In this document: positions 33,160 through 42,364 of the stretch, piece after piece
How the letters are laid out: each line of letters opens with the position of its first letter
How positions within the stretch are numbered: position 1 is the first letter of the stretch
Assembly (NCBI RefSeq): GCF_018917865.1
Contig: NZ_JAHLPM010000002.1
Coordinates: forward strand, 347,651-411,650
Direction: 5' to 3'
Source of the DNA: Tissierella simiarum
GTDB taxonomy: Bacteria; Bacillota; Clostridia; Tissierellales; Tissierellaceae
DNA: 64,000 nucleotides
The notes under the pieces: generated by a model
Database searches by the model: none
What the model was told of the DNA's origin: nothing
What the model saw: the letters and a program-made list of their open reading frames with translations, nothing else
Position numbers and translations under genes: made by a program

Positions 33160-35508
33160 TTAAGCATATTCTGCTAGATTATATCCTATTTTACTTAGTC
33201 CCTCTTCAAATACTTTAATGTTTGAAAGAAGGTTATCTCCTTTTTCTTCAATATTTATAAAGACATCCTTACCTTTTACCTCAAGATTTAAATTTACCTT
33301 TCCTAGTTTTTCAGTATCTAGGTTCAAGAAAAAGTTCATATAATTTTTATCTATTCCTCTTTTTATATTAGGAATTATTAAATTTAAATTTTCATATTCT
33401 CCGCCTATCTCAATAGGAAGCTGTAAAATTAAGTCTTCTTTAGATATCTTTTTTTGAATAGATAGATATTCCTCAACTTTTTCATAAGTTTCCTTATCCT
33501 TCTCGCCTTTGGAATCAAAGGAATTATTTAAATCTACTAAAGTATTTATTAGTTTTTTATATTCTTCCTTTACACTATCACTTCCATTTTTTACACTACT
33601 TGATATTTTCTCCTGTAGTAACTTTATACCTTCCTTTACTTCCTCATTGTAATAAGGACTTTTTTCATCTAACATATCTTTTAATAAATTATTTAATTGT
33701 TTTCCATTATGCGTAAAGGAATTTAAATCCTTTAGTTCCTTCAAAGTCATTGGAAGCTGATTTTTCATAATCACAGGAATTAACTTTTCTTCTAAGCCTT
33801 TAAGCTCTTTTACCTCTCTAGATATTCTTTCTCCTTCCTTATATTTATTAAGTTTTTTATCCACATATTGATTTAACTCTTCCAATGGCATATGCTCTAG
33901 AGCCATACCATCTTTGATACTTTCTTTTACCATATTAATTGTAAGATTATTTCTAGCATTTAAATATTCCTTAAAAATCAGGTTCTCTTCTGCCTTACTT
34001 ACAGGAGTTATCCTTTCTTCTACTGAATTTAATTGTAATTGACTTTTATATAAATTATCTAAAGTTATAGTATTGTATCTCTTTACTGCAAAGGAGAGAG
34101 TAGAGGGTCTTAATTCCTCTCCTAGAGTATTGAAAATATGGCTTAAGGTTACAGCTTTTTCTAAGGTTCTATGATTAATTCCTAACTGTGTATCTTCATT
34201 TGTATTTATTATTTCTTTTATAGACTTTAAATTAAAATCTTCTCCTTTTTTTATCAATAGAAGTAAATCTTTATCCTTAAGGGAACCTAAAGTTTTAAGT
34301 TCATCTAAGATTTCTTTAATTTTACCTTCATCTACCGTTTCTACTTCTTGAAATCCTTTTTTCATATTTTTTACTAAATTCTCTATATCTTCTTCTAAAG
34401 GATCTATACCTTCAGATATTAATTGAGCAATTTCTTCTTCTTTAAGTAATTGTCTTAATTCTATTAGGTTGTCTTTCATAGAGCTAATTTTAATGTAATT
34501 TTCTTTATTGGTTTCTACTCCATTTATTATAAATTGTCTTATTAAAGATAGATTCTCACTATTATTTTCTATATCCAATTCTTTAAGGATACCTATTAAT
34601 TTATCCATTGAAATATCTTCAGTTATAGTAAATTGTTCAAAACTTTCAACTATAATATTTTTATCCATATCTCCTAGGGTATAAGAGTTTTTAATCCTAA
34701 ATAAAGTGTTGATATTAAAGGGGATATCTTCCTTATATACTTTTAAGTAAACTTCATCATCTAATCCCTTTAAATCGTGAAGCTTGTTCATTGTTTCCAT
34801 AACCTTATTAATATTTTCTTTAGTAATAGGTAACTTTCTCTTATGAAGAGCTATAATGCTATCATATACATCTTTCCCCATTTTTTGTCCATACAGCTCT
34901 TTAGATATTTTTTCTGCTTCCTTATAGGTTAATTCTTTTTCTAACCTAAGAAATCTTTTTATAGAAAAAGGTTCTTTTTCCATCTTCACCGCTTCTAAAG
35001 TTTCTGCTATTTTCTGTAAACTTTCTTCTTCTAAATTTATTCCTTTGTCCATTAACTTTATACAGGAATTATAATCTATATTTTCTATTATCTCATTTAA
35101 ATAATCCCTTGACATAAAAAATGAGTTTATATTTTCCTTGGTAATAGGGATTCCATTATTTAATAAATATTCTATGGTTCTTAAATTTTCCTTAGTATAT
35201 TCAAGACCTAATTCCCTAATTATGTCTTCTGCTTTCCTTACTTCCTTTTCTTCTTTTTCTTCCTTTTCTTCAGTCTTTACAGATACTATATTTTCTTTTT
35301 CTACGGTTACAGTTTCTCCTAAATTTGCAGCTATTTCTTCCTTTAATCTTAAAAAGTAATGTACATTTTTATTATCAACCTGCTTTTCTATTTGTATGTC
35401 CTTGCCCTCTTTCCCTACTAGAACGCCTTCTATATCATAGGGTAAAGTTGGTTTCACTCCATAGCTATTGACTATATTTTCTTTATTGTTTATTTTAAAG
35501 ATTTCCAT
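33160..35508 (-). CDS. DUF6240-type flagellar-associated protein, FliK-like C terminus
   Basis: This 782-aa protein has no signal peptide and is mostly helical. Repeats of a 'LPITKENIN' kind recur (NGIPITKENINSFF, RKLPITKENINKVM, NQLPMTLKELKDLN). A strand-rich end (LGKVNLNLEVKGKDVFINIE, EEGLSKIGYNLAEY) resembles the FliK hook-length control C-terminal domain. I recall this architecture as DUF6240 in clostridia. A role as hook-length or export-switch factor is inferred. GAGG precedes ATG 35508; the downstream 66-aa gene follows within 22 bp. Confidence 0.65.
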   Translation of the reverse strand: MEIFKINNKENIVNSYGVKPTLPYDIEGVLVGKEGKDIQIEKQVDNKNVHYFLRLKEEIAANLGETVTVEKENIVSVKTEEKEEKEEKEVRKAEDIIRELGLEYTKENLRTIEYLLNNGIPITKENINSFFMSRDYLNEIIENIDYNSCIKLMDKGINLEEESLQKIAETLEAVKMEKEPFSIKRFLRLEKELTYKEAEKISKELYGQKMGKDVYDSIIALHKRKLPITKENINKVMETMNKLHDLKGLDDEVYLKVYKEDIPFNINTLFRIKNSYTLGDMDKNIIVESFEQFTITEDISMDKLIGILKELDIENNSENLSLIRQFIINGVETNKENYIKISSMKDNLIELRQLLKEEEIAQLISEGIDPLEEDIENLVKNMKKGFQEVETVDEGKIKEILDELKTLGSLKDKDLLLLIKKGEDFNLKSIKEIINTNEDTQLGINHRTLEKAVTLSHIFNTLGEELRPSTLSFAVKRYNTITLDNLYKSQLQLNSVEERITPVSKAEENLIFKEYLNARNNLTINMVKESIKDGMALEHMPLEELNQYVDKKLNKYKEGERISREVKELKGLEEKLIPVIMKNQLPMTLKELKDLNSFTHNGKQLNNLLKDMLDEKSPYYNEEVKEGIKLLQEKISSSVKNGSDSVKEEYKKLINTLVDLNNSFDSKGEKDKETYEKVEEYLSIQKKISKEDLILQLPIEIGGEYENLNLIIPNIKRGIDKNYMNFFLNLDTEKLGKVNLNLEVKGKDVFINIEEKGDNLLSNIKVFEEGLSKIGYNLAEYA

Positions 35509-35635
35509 AAGATCATCCTCATCATTAAGTTTCTATTAATCTTATCGTCATTTTAATAATTTTTCTTAAGGGTCTTAATACTTATTTCCTTATATTTGTC
35601 GATAATGTATAATAGAATGGTAAGGAGGGGAAATT

Positions 35636-36082
35636 ATGACAAGAGTAGATAGGGTTGGAATGGAGAATATATCTCCTATTGAAATAAATAAAGTTAAAGA
35701 TAAAAAAGCTGTTCAAGAAACCTTCAAACAAAAACTAAATGAAATTGAGCAAGAACAGATTAGAAGTGAACTAAAAGTGTTATATGATAAAATTGAAACT
35801 CAAACTGGAAAATTACAGAACAAGCTGTTTATAGAAGATTTAGTTGAATATAAAAAATTAGTTAAAGAATTTTTAAATGTTACAGTCAATAATTCTCATG
35901 TTTTTTATAAAGAAAATTCATTGGATAGAAGGGGTAGACATAGGGTATATTCATTAGTAAAGAAGGTAGACAATGAGTTAGACGAACTAACAAAGGACTT
36001 TTTAGACGTGGAAAACAATAGGCTAAAAATCCTAAAGAGATTAGATGACATAAAAGGAATACTTCTTGATATACTTACTTAA
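35636..36082 (+). CDS. YaaR family protein (DUF327)
   Basis: This 148-aa helical protein matches YaaR: the ending RRGRHRVYSLVKKVDNELDE preceded by FIEDLVEYKKLVKEFLNVTV is characteristic. In Bacillus the gene lies near the dnaX-recR and holB region; here it is about 4.5 kb from dnaX. Function is unknown, possibly flagellar or division-related. AGGAGGGG precedes the ATG. It is followed after 29 bp by a phasin-like gene. Confidence 0.85.
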   Translation: MTRVDRVGMENISPIEINKVKDKKAVQETFKQKLNEIEQEQIRSELKVLYDKIETQTGKLQNKLFIEDLVEYKKLVKEFLNVTVNNSHVFYKENSLDRRGRHRVYSLVKKVDNELDELTKDFLDVENNRLKILKRLDDIKGILLDILT

Positions 36083-36111
36083 TTAACAATTTATAAGAAG
36101 GAGGGGTTTTC

Positions 36112-36402
36112 ATGGAAGATATGTTAAAAAACGTATTTTTAGCTGGTATAGGCACCTTAGCTTTAACCTATGAAAAAGCTACACAAGTGGTAGATACCTT
36201 AGTAACCAAAGGTAAAATTACTGTGGAGCAAGGCAAAGAACTTAATGAAGAACTAAAAAGAGTAGTAGGAGATCAAAAAGCTAAGAGTGATACCGCTATG
36301 GACGAAAAATTAAAAGAACTATTAAAAGAATTAAATTTAGCTACTAAAGAAGATTTAGAAGGACTAAATCAAAGAATTAGTAATCTAGAGAAAAATATTT
36401 AG
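36112..36402 (+). CDS. Phasin-like protein
   Basis: This 96-aa protein has an opening LKNVFLAGIGTLALTYEKAT followed by a long amphipathic helix and a coiled-coil end (EDLEGLNQRISNLEKNI), the plan of PhaF/phasin-like proteins often named 'polyhydroxyalkanoate synthesis regulator phasin'. No PHA genes are here. The usual neighbour is an ABC1/UbiB kinase, as here. AAGGAGGGG precedes ATG 36112. An intrinsic terminator follows at once. Confidence 0.8.
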   Translation: MEDMLKNVFLAGIGTLALTYEKATQVVDTLVTKGKITVEQGKELNEELKRVVGDQKAKSDTAMDEKLKELLKELNLATKEDLEGLNQRISNLEKNI

Positions 36403-36416
36403 TTTGGGGGGAGCAA

Positions 36417-36443
36417 AATACCTTGGTTTTCAAGGTATTTTTT
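36417..36443 (+). terminator. Terminator directly before the ABC1 kinase start
   Basis: AATACCTTG-GTTTT-CAAGGTATT followed by TTTTC. It ends 6 bp before the kinase ATG and so occupies the place where a ribosome site should be. Confidence 0.75.
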
Positions 36444-36448
36444 TCGCT

Positions 36449-38029
36449 ATGGAAAACAACTACACTAAATCAAGGTTTAAAGAAATTATTTCAGTATCCT
36501 TAAAGCATGGTTTTAAAAACGGAATAGGTGATCCTAAAGAATTAAGGTTGGTCTTAGAAGAACTAGGTCCTACCTTTGTTAAAATTGGTCAGATTTTGTC
36601 TACTAGACCAGATATAGTTCCAAAAGAATATATAGAAGAGCTTCAAAAACTTCAAGATGATGTTAAGCCTGAAAGCTTTAGCGTTATGAAAGAAGTCATT
36701 GAAAGAAACTTAACCGGATCTATCGAAGATGTTTTTCTAAACTTTCAAACTACACCTTTAGCTTCTGCATCTTTAGCTGAAGTGTATTTGGCAAAGTTAA
36801 AAACTGGGGAAGAAGTCGTAGTAAAGGTTCAAAGACCTTATGTAAAAGAAAAGATTACCGCTGATATTAGTATTCTAAAAAAATTAGCTCCCTTTATTAA
36901 TTTTACTACTAGAAATGAAATTATTGATGTTAAAGAAGTTGTTGAAGAACTTAGTATAGCTACACAAAAAGAGTTAGATTTTATTCACGAGAAAGAAAAT
37001 ATTAAAAAGTTTAATTTAAATAATAAGGATATAAAGTACATTAAAAGTCCTCATGTTTATGAAAAATACTGCACACCTAATCTTATAGTAATGGAATATA
37101 TTGCTGGTATAAAAATTGATGATACTCATGCCTTAAATAAGGAAGGATATGATACTAAAGAAATCGCCACAAAACTTACTTATAATTATTTTAAACAAGT
37201 CTTTGAAGATGGTTTTTTTCATGCAGATCCTCATCCTGGGAATCTATTAATCTATGAAAATAAGATTGGATTTATAGATTTTGGCTTGATGGGAAATTTA
37301 GATTCAGGAATTAGAAAAAAGTTCAACTCCTTTTTAGAAGGAGCAGCTACTAATAATATTGAATTAATGACTAAATCTGTTCTTAGAATCGGAATTAGAA
37401 AAGGAGAAGTTGATACAAATAAGCTTTATCAGGACATTAACCTACTTTATAATACTTATATTGAAGAATCCATACATGATTATGACCTACCTCAAATTTT
37501 AGAACAAGTTATAGTTATTTGTAAGAAAAACAATATTGTTATGCCTAAAGATATCACTTTATTAGTAAAAGGTACTCTAACTTTACAGGGAGTTCTAGCT
37601 AAAATTGATAAAGAGTTAAACATAATGGATATAGCTCTTCCCTATTTCAAGAATAAAATGATGGAAGACAAACTGAAAGATGTTGATTTAGCCTTATTGG
37701 GTAATACCATTCTTTCATCAGGAAAATCCATTTTAGACATTCCACCTAAGCTGCTAGAGCTTATTAATAGAGGCTTAGAAGGTAGATTAAGACTTAATCT
37801 TGAACTTAAAAATATGGATAAGAATTTTAATGAAATAAACAAAATGGTAAATAGACTTGTCTTCTCCATTATTGTAGCAGGTTTGCTAGTTAGTTCCTCT
37901 CTTGTAATAAATGCTAATGCAGGGTTACAGATTTATGGTATTTCTGCCATAGGTATTATTGGTTACTTAGGTGCTGGTTTAGCTGGATTTTTACTTCTTA
38001 TTTCTATATTTAAATCAGGAAAGTTATGA
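36449..38029 (+). CDS. ABC1/UbiB family atypical kinase
   Basis: This roughly 526-aa protein has the UbiB KxGQ motif (PTFVKIGQILSTRPDIVP), the Ala-rich nucleotide loop (TPLASASLAEVYLAKLKTGE), the catalytic stretch DGFFHADPHPGN and the DFG-like FIDFGLMG. Two C-terminal membrane helices (about 465-525) anchor it. UbiB proteins are ATPases that support isoprenoid-lipid metabolism. An in-frame extension to 36404 would read through the terminator hairpin and is rejected. ATG 36449 has no free ribosome site, since the hairpin holds the AAGG. Confidence 0.85.
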   Translation: MENNYTKSRFKEIISVSLKHGFKNGIGDPKELRLVLEELGPTFVKIGQILSTRPDIVPKEYIEELQKLQDDVKPESFSVMKEVIERNLTGSIEDVFLNFQTTPLASASLAEVYLAKLKTGEEVVVKVQRPYVKEKITADISILKKLAPFINFTTRNEIIDVKEVVEELSIATQKELDFIHEKENIKKFNLNNKDIKYIKSPHVYEKYCTPNLIVMEYIAGIKIDDTHALNKEGYDTKEIATKLTYNYFKQVFEDGFFHADPHPGNLLIYENKIGFIDFGLMGNLDSGIRKKFNSFLEGAATNNIELMTKSVLRIGIRKGEVDTNKLYQDINLLYNTYIEESIHDYDLPQILEQVIVICKKNNIVMPKDITLLVKGTLTLQGVLAKIDKELNIMDIALPYFKNKMMEDKLKDVDLALLGNTILSSGKSILDIPPKLLELINRGLEGRLRLNLELKNMDKNFNEINKMVNRLVFSIIVAGLLVSSSLVINANAGLQIYGISAIGIIGYLGAGLAGFLLLISIFKSGKL

Positions 38030-38050
38030 TTTATTTTAAAATAATATAAA

Positions 38051-38080
38051 AAATAAGGATGGATAAGACCATCCTTATTT
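38051..38080. terminator. Bidirectional terminator between ubiB-like and clpB
   Basis: AAATAAGGATGG / CCATCCTTATTT (perfect 12 bp). It overlaps the last codons of clpB, and TTTACTTT follows on the plus strand. Confidence 0.8.
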
Positions 38081-40660
38081 TACTTTAATATCTAACTCAT
38101 TCATATTAACATCAACGACTATTTTATCCTTGTCTTTTAAATCTCCCTTAATTATTATTCTACTTATTTCAGTTTCTAAATTCTTTTGTAAAAATCTCTT
38201 TACTGGTCTTGCACCATATTGTATAGAGTAAGCTCTGTTTAGTACAAATCCTTTTGCTTTATCTGTAAACTCAATGGTTATTTGTCTATCTTCTAGCCTT
38301 TTTTGAATTTCTTCTATTTGTAGATCTATTATTTTAAATATTTCTTCCTTTTGCAATGGCTTAAACATAACTATTTCATCTACACGATTTAAAAATTCTG
38401 GTCTGAAAGTTCTTCGCATTTCTTCCATTACTTGATTTCTTGAAGACTCATCTATGGTTCCATCAGGCTTTATTCCTTCAATTAAATAAGAGGAACCTAT
38501 ATTAGATGTCATAATTATAACCGTATTTTTAAAGTCTACAGTTCTTCCTTGATTATCTGTAAGTCTACCATCATCTAGTACTTGAAGTAAAATATTAAAT
38601 ACATCAGGATGAGCCTTTTCAATTTCATCAAATAGAATTACTGAATAAGGCTTTCTTCTTACTCCTTCTGTTAGCTGTCCCCCTTCATCATACCCGACAT
38701 ATCCTGGAGGAGCACCTATAAGTCTTGAAACAGAATGTTTCTCCATATATTCACTCATATCAATTCTTATCATATTTCTTTCATCATCAAATAAGGATTC
38801 TGTCAATGCCTTAGAAAGTTCTGTTTTACCAACTCCAGTAGGGCCTAGGAAAATAAAAGAACCTACTGGTCTATTTAATTGTTTCATACCAGCTCTTGCT
38901 CTAATTACAGCATCTACTACACTTTCTACTGCTTCTTCTTGACCTACTACTCTTTTATGAAGAATTTTATCTAAATTTAGTAGCTTTTCTCTCTCAGTTT
39001 CTACAAGTTTAGTAACTGGTATTCCTGTCCATTTAGATACTACTTCTCCTATTTCTTCTTCTGTTACTTCTTCTTTCAACATTCTTTCTTGATTTTCATT
39101 TTTCTCATTTGCTTCTTCAAGTCTTTTTTCTAAATCTACTAAAGTTCCATATTTAAGCTGAGAAAGTTTTTCCAAATCATATTTTCTTTCAGCTTCTTCA
39201 ATTTGACGTTTTACCTTATCTATTTCTTCCTTAATATCCTTTACCTTGGATATACTCTTCTTTTCATCTTCCCATTGAGCTTTTTTAATATCATATTTTT
39301 CCTTTAAATCCGACAATTCTTTTTCTATTTTTCCTAACCTTATCTTAGACCCTTCATCAGTTTCCTTCTTTAGAGCCGCCTTCTCTATTTCAAGTTGTAA
39401 AATACGTCTTCTTATTTCATCTAGTTCTACAGGCATACTATCTATTTCTGTTCTAATCATAGCTGATGCTTCATCCATTAGGTCTATAGCCTTATCTGGT
39501 AAAAACCTATCACTTATATATCTGTCTGAAAGAGTGGCAGCTGCTATAACGGCACCATCTGATATTCTTATTCCATGATGAATTTCATATTTTTCCTTTA
39601 GTCCCCTTAAAATGGATATGGTATCTTCTACTGTTGGTTCTGTAACCAAAACTTTTTGGAATCTTCTTTCCAAAGCCGCATCTTTTTCTATATATTGTCT
39701 ATATTCATCTAATGTTGTGGCTCCTATACAATGAATTTCTCCTCTAGCAAGCATTGGTTTCAATAGATTAGAAGCATCCATTGAGCCTTCTGCTCTACCA
39801 GCCCCTACTATATTGTGAATTTCATCTATAAACATAATAATATGTCCTTCACTTTTTTCAATTTCGCTTAATACTGCTTTTAATCTTTCTTCAAATTCGC
39901 CTCTATACTTAGCTCCAGCTATTAATGCTCCCATATCTAAGGCAAATATGGTTTTATCTTTTAATCCTTCTGGAACATCACCATTTACAATTCTTTGTGC
40001 TAAACCTTCTACTATGGCAGTTTTACCTACTCCTGGATCTCCTATTAAAACTGGATTGTTCTTTGTTCTTCTAGAGAGTATTCTAATAACATTTCTTATT
40101 TCACTATCTCTCCCTATTACAGGATCTACTTTCCCACTTCTAGCTTCCTCTACTAAGTCTCTACCAAACCTATTTAAAACATCATAGGTAGCTTCTGGAT
40201 TATCAGAAGTTATATTTTGACTGCCTCTAATTTTTTGTAAGGCTTCTAAAAATCTTTGTAAATTTATATTATATTTCTTAAATATCTTCTCTGATGATGT
40301 TCCTTTTTCTTTTAATAAAGATATATAAATATGTTCAACTCCAACATATTCATCTCCAAACTTCTTAGCTTCATCTTCACTATTTAAAAGAACTTTAGTA
40401 TAAATTCTGCTAGGATATATAGAACCTCCACCACCAGATTGTTTTGGCAGCTTATCTATTTCTCTTTCAATATCATTTCTAATTAAATCTACATTTTCCC
40501 CCATATAGGATAGAACTTTGGGAATAAGACCTTCTTGTTGGCTAATTAATCCATAATGAATATGAACTTCTTCTAATTGAGGACTTCCATTTTTTATAGC
40601 TATATTTTGAGAATTTTGAACTGCTTCCAAGCTTTTTTGAGTAAATTTATTTAAATCCAT
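38075..40660 (-). CDS. clpB: ATP-dependent disaggregase ClpB
   Basis: This 861-aa Hsp100 protein has an N domain with two Clp-N repeats, NBD1 Walker A GDPGVGKTAI, a coiled-coil middle domain (about 400-530), NBD2 Walker A GPTGVGKTELSKAL and sensor RPEFLNRVDEIVMFKPL. It re-solubilises aggregated proteins with DnaK/DnaJ. The start at 40660 follows AGAGGTG; a GTG nine bases upstream lies inside that site. It is 12 bp downstream of the J-domain gene, forming a heat-shock operon with a CtsR site. Confidence 0.97.
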   Translation of the reverse strand: MDLNKFTQKSLEAVQNSQNIAIKNGSPQLEEVHIHYGLISQQEGLIPKVLSYMGENVDLIRNDIEREIDKLPKQSGGGGSIYPSRIYTKVLLNSEDEAKKFGDEYVGVEHIYISLLKEKGTSSEKIFKKYNINLQRFLEALQKIRGSQNITSDNPEATYDVLNRFGRDLVEEARSGKVDPVIGRDSEIRNVIRILSRRTKNNPVLIGDPGVGKTAIVEGLAQRIVNGDVPEGLKDKTIFALDMGALIAGAKYRGEFEERLKAVLSEIEKSEGHIIMFIDEIHNIVGAGRAEGSMDASNLLKPMLARGEIHCIGATTLDEYRQYIEKDAALERRFQKVLVTEPTVEDTISILRGLKEKYEIHHGIRISDGAVIAAATLSDRYISDRFLPDKAIDLMDEASAMIRTEIDSMPVELDEIRRRILQLEIEKAALKKETDEGSKIRLGKIEKELSDLKEKYDIKKAQWEDEKKSISKVKDIKEEIDKVKRQIEEAERKYDLEKLSQLKYGTLVDLEKRLEEANEKNENQERMLKEEVTEEEIGEVVSKWTGIPVTKLVETEREKLLNLDKILHKRVVGQEEAVESVVDAVIRARAGMKQLNRPVGSFIFLGPTGVGKTELSKALTESLFDDERNMIRIDMSEYMEKHSVSRLIGAPPGYVGYDEGGQLTEGVRRKPYSVILFDEIEKAHPDVFNILLQVLDDGRLTDNQGRTVDFKNTVIIMTSNIGSSYLIEGIKPDGTIDESSRNQVMEEMRRTFRPEFLNRVDEIVMFKPLQKEEIFKIIDLQIEEIQKRLEDRQITIEFTDKAKGFVLNRAYSIQYGARPVKRFLQKNLETEISRIIIKGDLKDKDKIVVDVNMNELDIKVK

Positions 40661-40672
40661 ATTTATCACCTC

Positions 40673-41608
40673 TTATTTTCTAGGATTGTATTTTGATATA
40701 CTCTTAAGCTGTTCATATAGTTTCTTTTCTTCTTCCGTTAATGTAGGAGGATTTACAATATTTACTTCTATATATAAATCTCCTACATTATTTTTCATAT
40801 CTATATATCCCTTTTTAGGTATCCTAATTTTCTTACCGCTAGATATAGCTTCTGGTATAGTTACTTTGATTTTTCCCGACAAAGTATTTACTATGACTTG
40901 AGTACCCAATGCTCCCTCCCAAGGAAGTAAATCTAGCTTATATATTATATCTAGTCCTTCTAAGGTATTTCTCCCATCTTCAATAAAATTAATCTTAAAA
41001 AGAATATCTCCATTTATTCCCCATTTTTCTCCCTTAACTTTTAATTTTTTCCCAGGAAATATTCCTTTAGGAACTTTTACCGACAAGGATTTTATTTCCC
41101 CGCCTATTCTCAAATTTACATCTTTAGTGGTACCATTGTATCCTTCTTCTAGTGTAATATTTAGCTGGGATTCATAGGATTGTCTCGGTGTTTCATATCT
41201 AGCATTTCTTCCTTTTGTCCTTCCTCCAAATATATCTCCTACTCCAAAATTTTGTCCACCAAAGAACATATTGAAGAAATCACTAAATCCACCACCATCT
41301 CCACCGGTCGTATAAGTATACCTATATCCATTACCAAAGTCCTCAAATCCAAATTGGGATGGATCAAAGTTTTGACCATTGGTAAAATTATATCCACTGC
41401 CAAAAGTATCATATTTTTTCTTCTTGTCTTCATCTCCTAATACTTCATAGGCTTCATTTATTTCTTTAAATTTTTCTTGGGCTTTGGTATCATTAGGATT
41501 TAAATCTGGGTGATATTTTTTTGCAAGTTTCCTATAGGCTTTCTTTATTTCATCTTGAGAAGAACTTTTATCTACTCCTAATATTTTATAATAATCTTTA
41601 TATTCCAT
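40673..41608 (-). CDS. J-domain co-chaperone (CbpA/DnaJ-like, no zinc finger)
   Basis: This 311-aa protein has an N-terminal J domain ([20 protein letters not shown] ... KYHPDLNP with HPD), a Gly/Phe-rich linker ([17 protein letters not shown]) and two C-terminal substrate-binding domains ([30 protein letters not shown]). It lacks the four CxxCxGxG repeats, so it is class II (CbpA/DjlA-like). It would deliver clients to DnaK. Upstream gene of clpB, with which it shares the promoter and CtsR box. GGAGG precedes ATG 41608. Confidence 0.9.
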   Translation of the reverse strand: MEYKDYYKILGVDKSSSQDEIKKAYRKLAKKYHPDLNPNDTKAQEKFKEINEAYEVLGDEDKKKKYDTFGSGYNFTNGQNFDPSQFGFEDFGNGYRYTYTTGGDGGGFSDFFNMFFGGQNFGVGDIFGGRTKGRNARYETPRQSYESQLNITLEEGYNGTTKDVNLRIGGEIKSLSVKVPKGIFPGKKLKVKGEKWGINGDILFKINFIEDGRNTLEGLDIIYKLDLLPWEGALGTQVIVNTLSGKIKVTIPEAISSGKKIRIPKKGYIDMKNNVGDLYIEVNIVNPPTLTEEEKKLYEQLKSISKYNPRK

Positions 41609-41650
41609 TAAATCATCCTCCTTTATAATTAAATAGGAGAATCAAAAAAG

Positions 41651-41699
41651 TTTGACTTTCTTTGACCTTCAATTATAATTATAATCCTTTTACTGGCAA
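41651..41699 (-). promoter_or_regulatory. SigA promoter with CtsR operator for dnaJ-like/clpB
   Basis: -35 TTGCCA (41699-41694), 16-bp spacer, -10 TATAAT (41677-41672). Immediately downstream, GGTCAAA-GAA-AGTCAAA (41667-41651) is a nearly perfect CtsR heptad repeat at the start site. This implies class III heat-shock repression; ctsR itself is not in the window. Confidence 0.85.
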
Positions 41700-41972
41700 A
41701 AATCAATAATGTTTTTATTCTTCTCTTTTATTTAATTATTTACTTTTTCTTTTTAATCATTCCTTTTTAAAACAATTCATTGATAAACAATAAATGCCAT
41801 GATATATTTATATTCCATAGTATTATTAGAATCATTTTAAGTGATTCTATTCTATTTATTATATACTTAAAAAAAGATTGTAGTTATAATGGAAAAAACA
41901 AGCTCTTTGAATCTTTTTATAAAGAATTTAATTTCTAATCTGAAGGTATATTGGAATATATAAATAATAGTA
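41700..41972. other. Intergenic stretch, no supported gene
   Basis: AT-rich. An AGAATCA/TGATTCT inverted repeat is at about 41829-41849. A 25-codon ATG ORF near 41889 has no ribosome site. Confidence 0.4.
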
Positions 41973-42014
41973 AAGAAAGAAAGCTAGTACTCTTTTACTA
42001 GCTTTCTTTCTTTT
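41973..42014. terminator. Terminator (18-bp arms)
   Basis: AAAGAAAGAAAGCTAGTA / TACTAGCTTTCTTTC, usable by the Spo0E-like gene on the minus strand. Confidence 0.7.
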
Positions 42015-42038
42015 AGGAAATTACTTCTTATTTTACAT

Positions 42039-42203
42039 TCAATATTCTTCATTTTTATTTTCTTTTTTCATTTCAGAGACATAGTACTCTTTTATAAGTT
42101 CATCTAGTTCTTGACTTATCTTTAATATTTCCTTATCATCTATATCTTTAGATTCTAACTGCTTATGTAATGAGTCTCTAACTTGATTGATTTTGTCTAT
42201 CAA
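42039..42203 (-). CDS. Second Spo0E-family phosphatase (54 aa, TTG start)
   Basis: The minus strand reads MIDKINQVRDSLHKQLESKD, then KEILKISQELDELIKEYYVS and an acidic/basic tail, ending at TGA 42039. The Spo0E signature S-Q-E-L-D-E-L-I is intact, with the two-helix length of YnzD/YisI. The start codon is probably TTG 42203, just after GGGGGGAGG (short spacing); no ATG exists. It is divergent from an Xre regulator 160 bp away. Predicted to dephosphorylate Spo0A~P or another response regulator. Confidence 0.8.
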   Translation of the reverse strand: MIDKINQVRDSLHKQLESKDIDDKEILKISQELDELIKEYYVSEMKKENKNEEY

Positions 42204-42270
42204 TCTGCCTCCCCCCTAATCATATAACTTCTAATTTAATCTGATTCATTCCCTATATACTACCATAATA

Positions 42271-42315
42271 TTTTTTATGCAAATTGGCAAATGATTTTTT
42301 ATGCTATTGGCTAAT
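42271..42315. promoter_or_regulatory. Direct repeats between Spo0E-like and Xre genes
   Basis: TTTTTTATGCAAATTGGCAAATG (42271-42293, given here as two parts TTTTTTATGCAAATT and GGCAAATG) and TTTTTTATGCTATTGGCTAA (42295-42314) share phase at 24 bp. They are possible operators for the Xre protein over the divergent promoters. Confidence 0.55.
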
Positions 42316-42364
42316 TTAGTTCTAAAACATAAAAGTTTAAAGTTAACATAAGGAGTGAGACATA

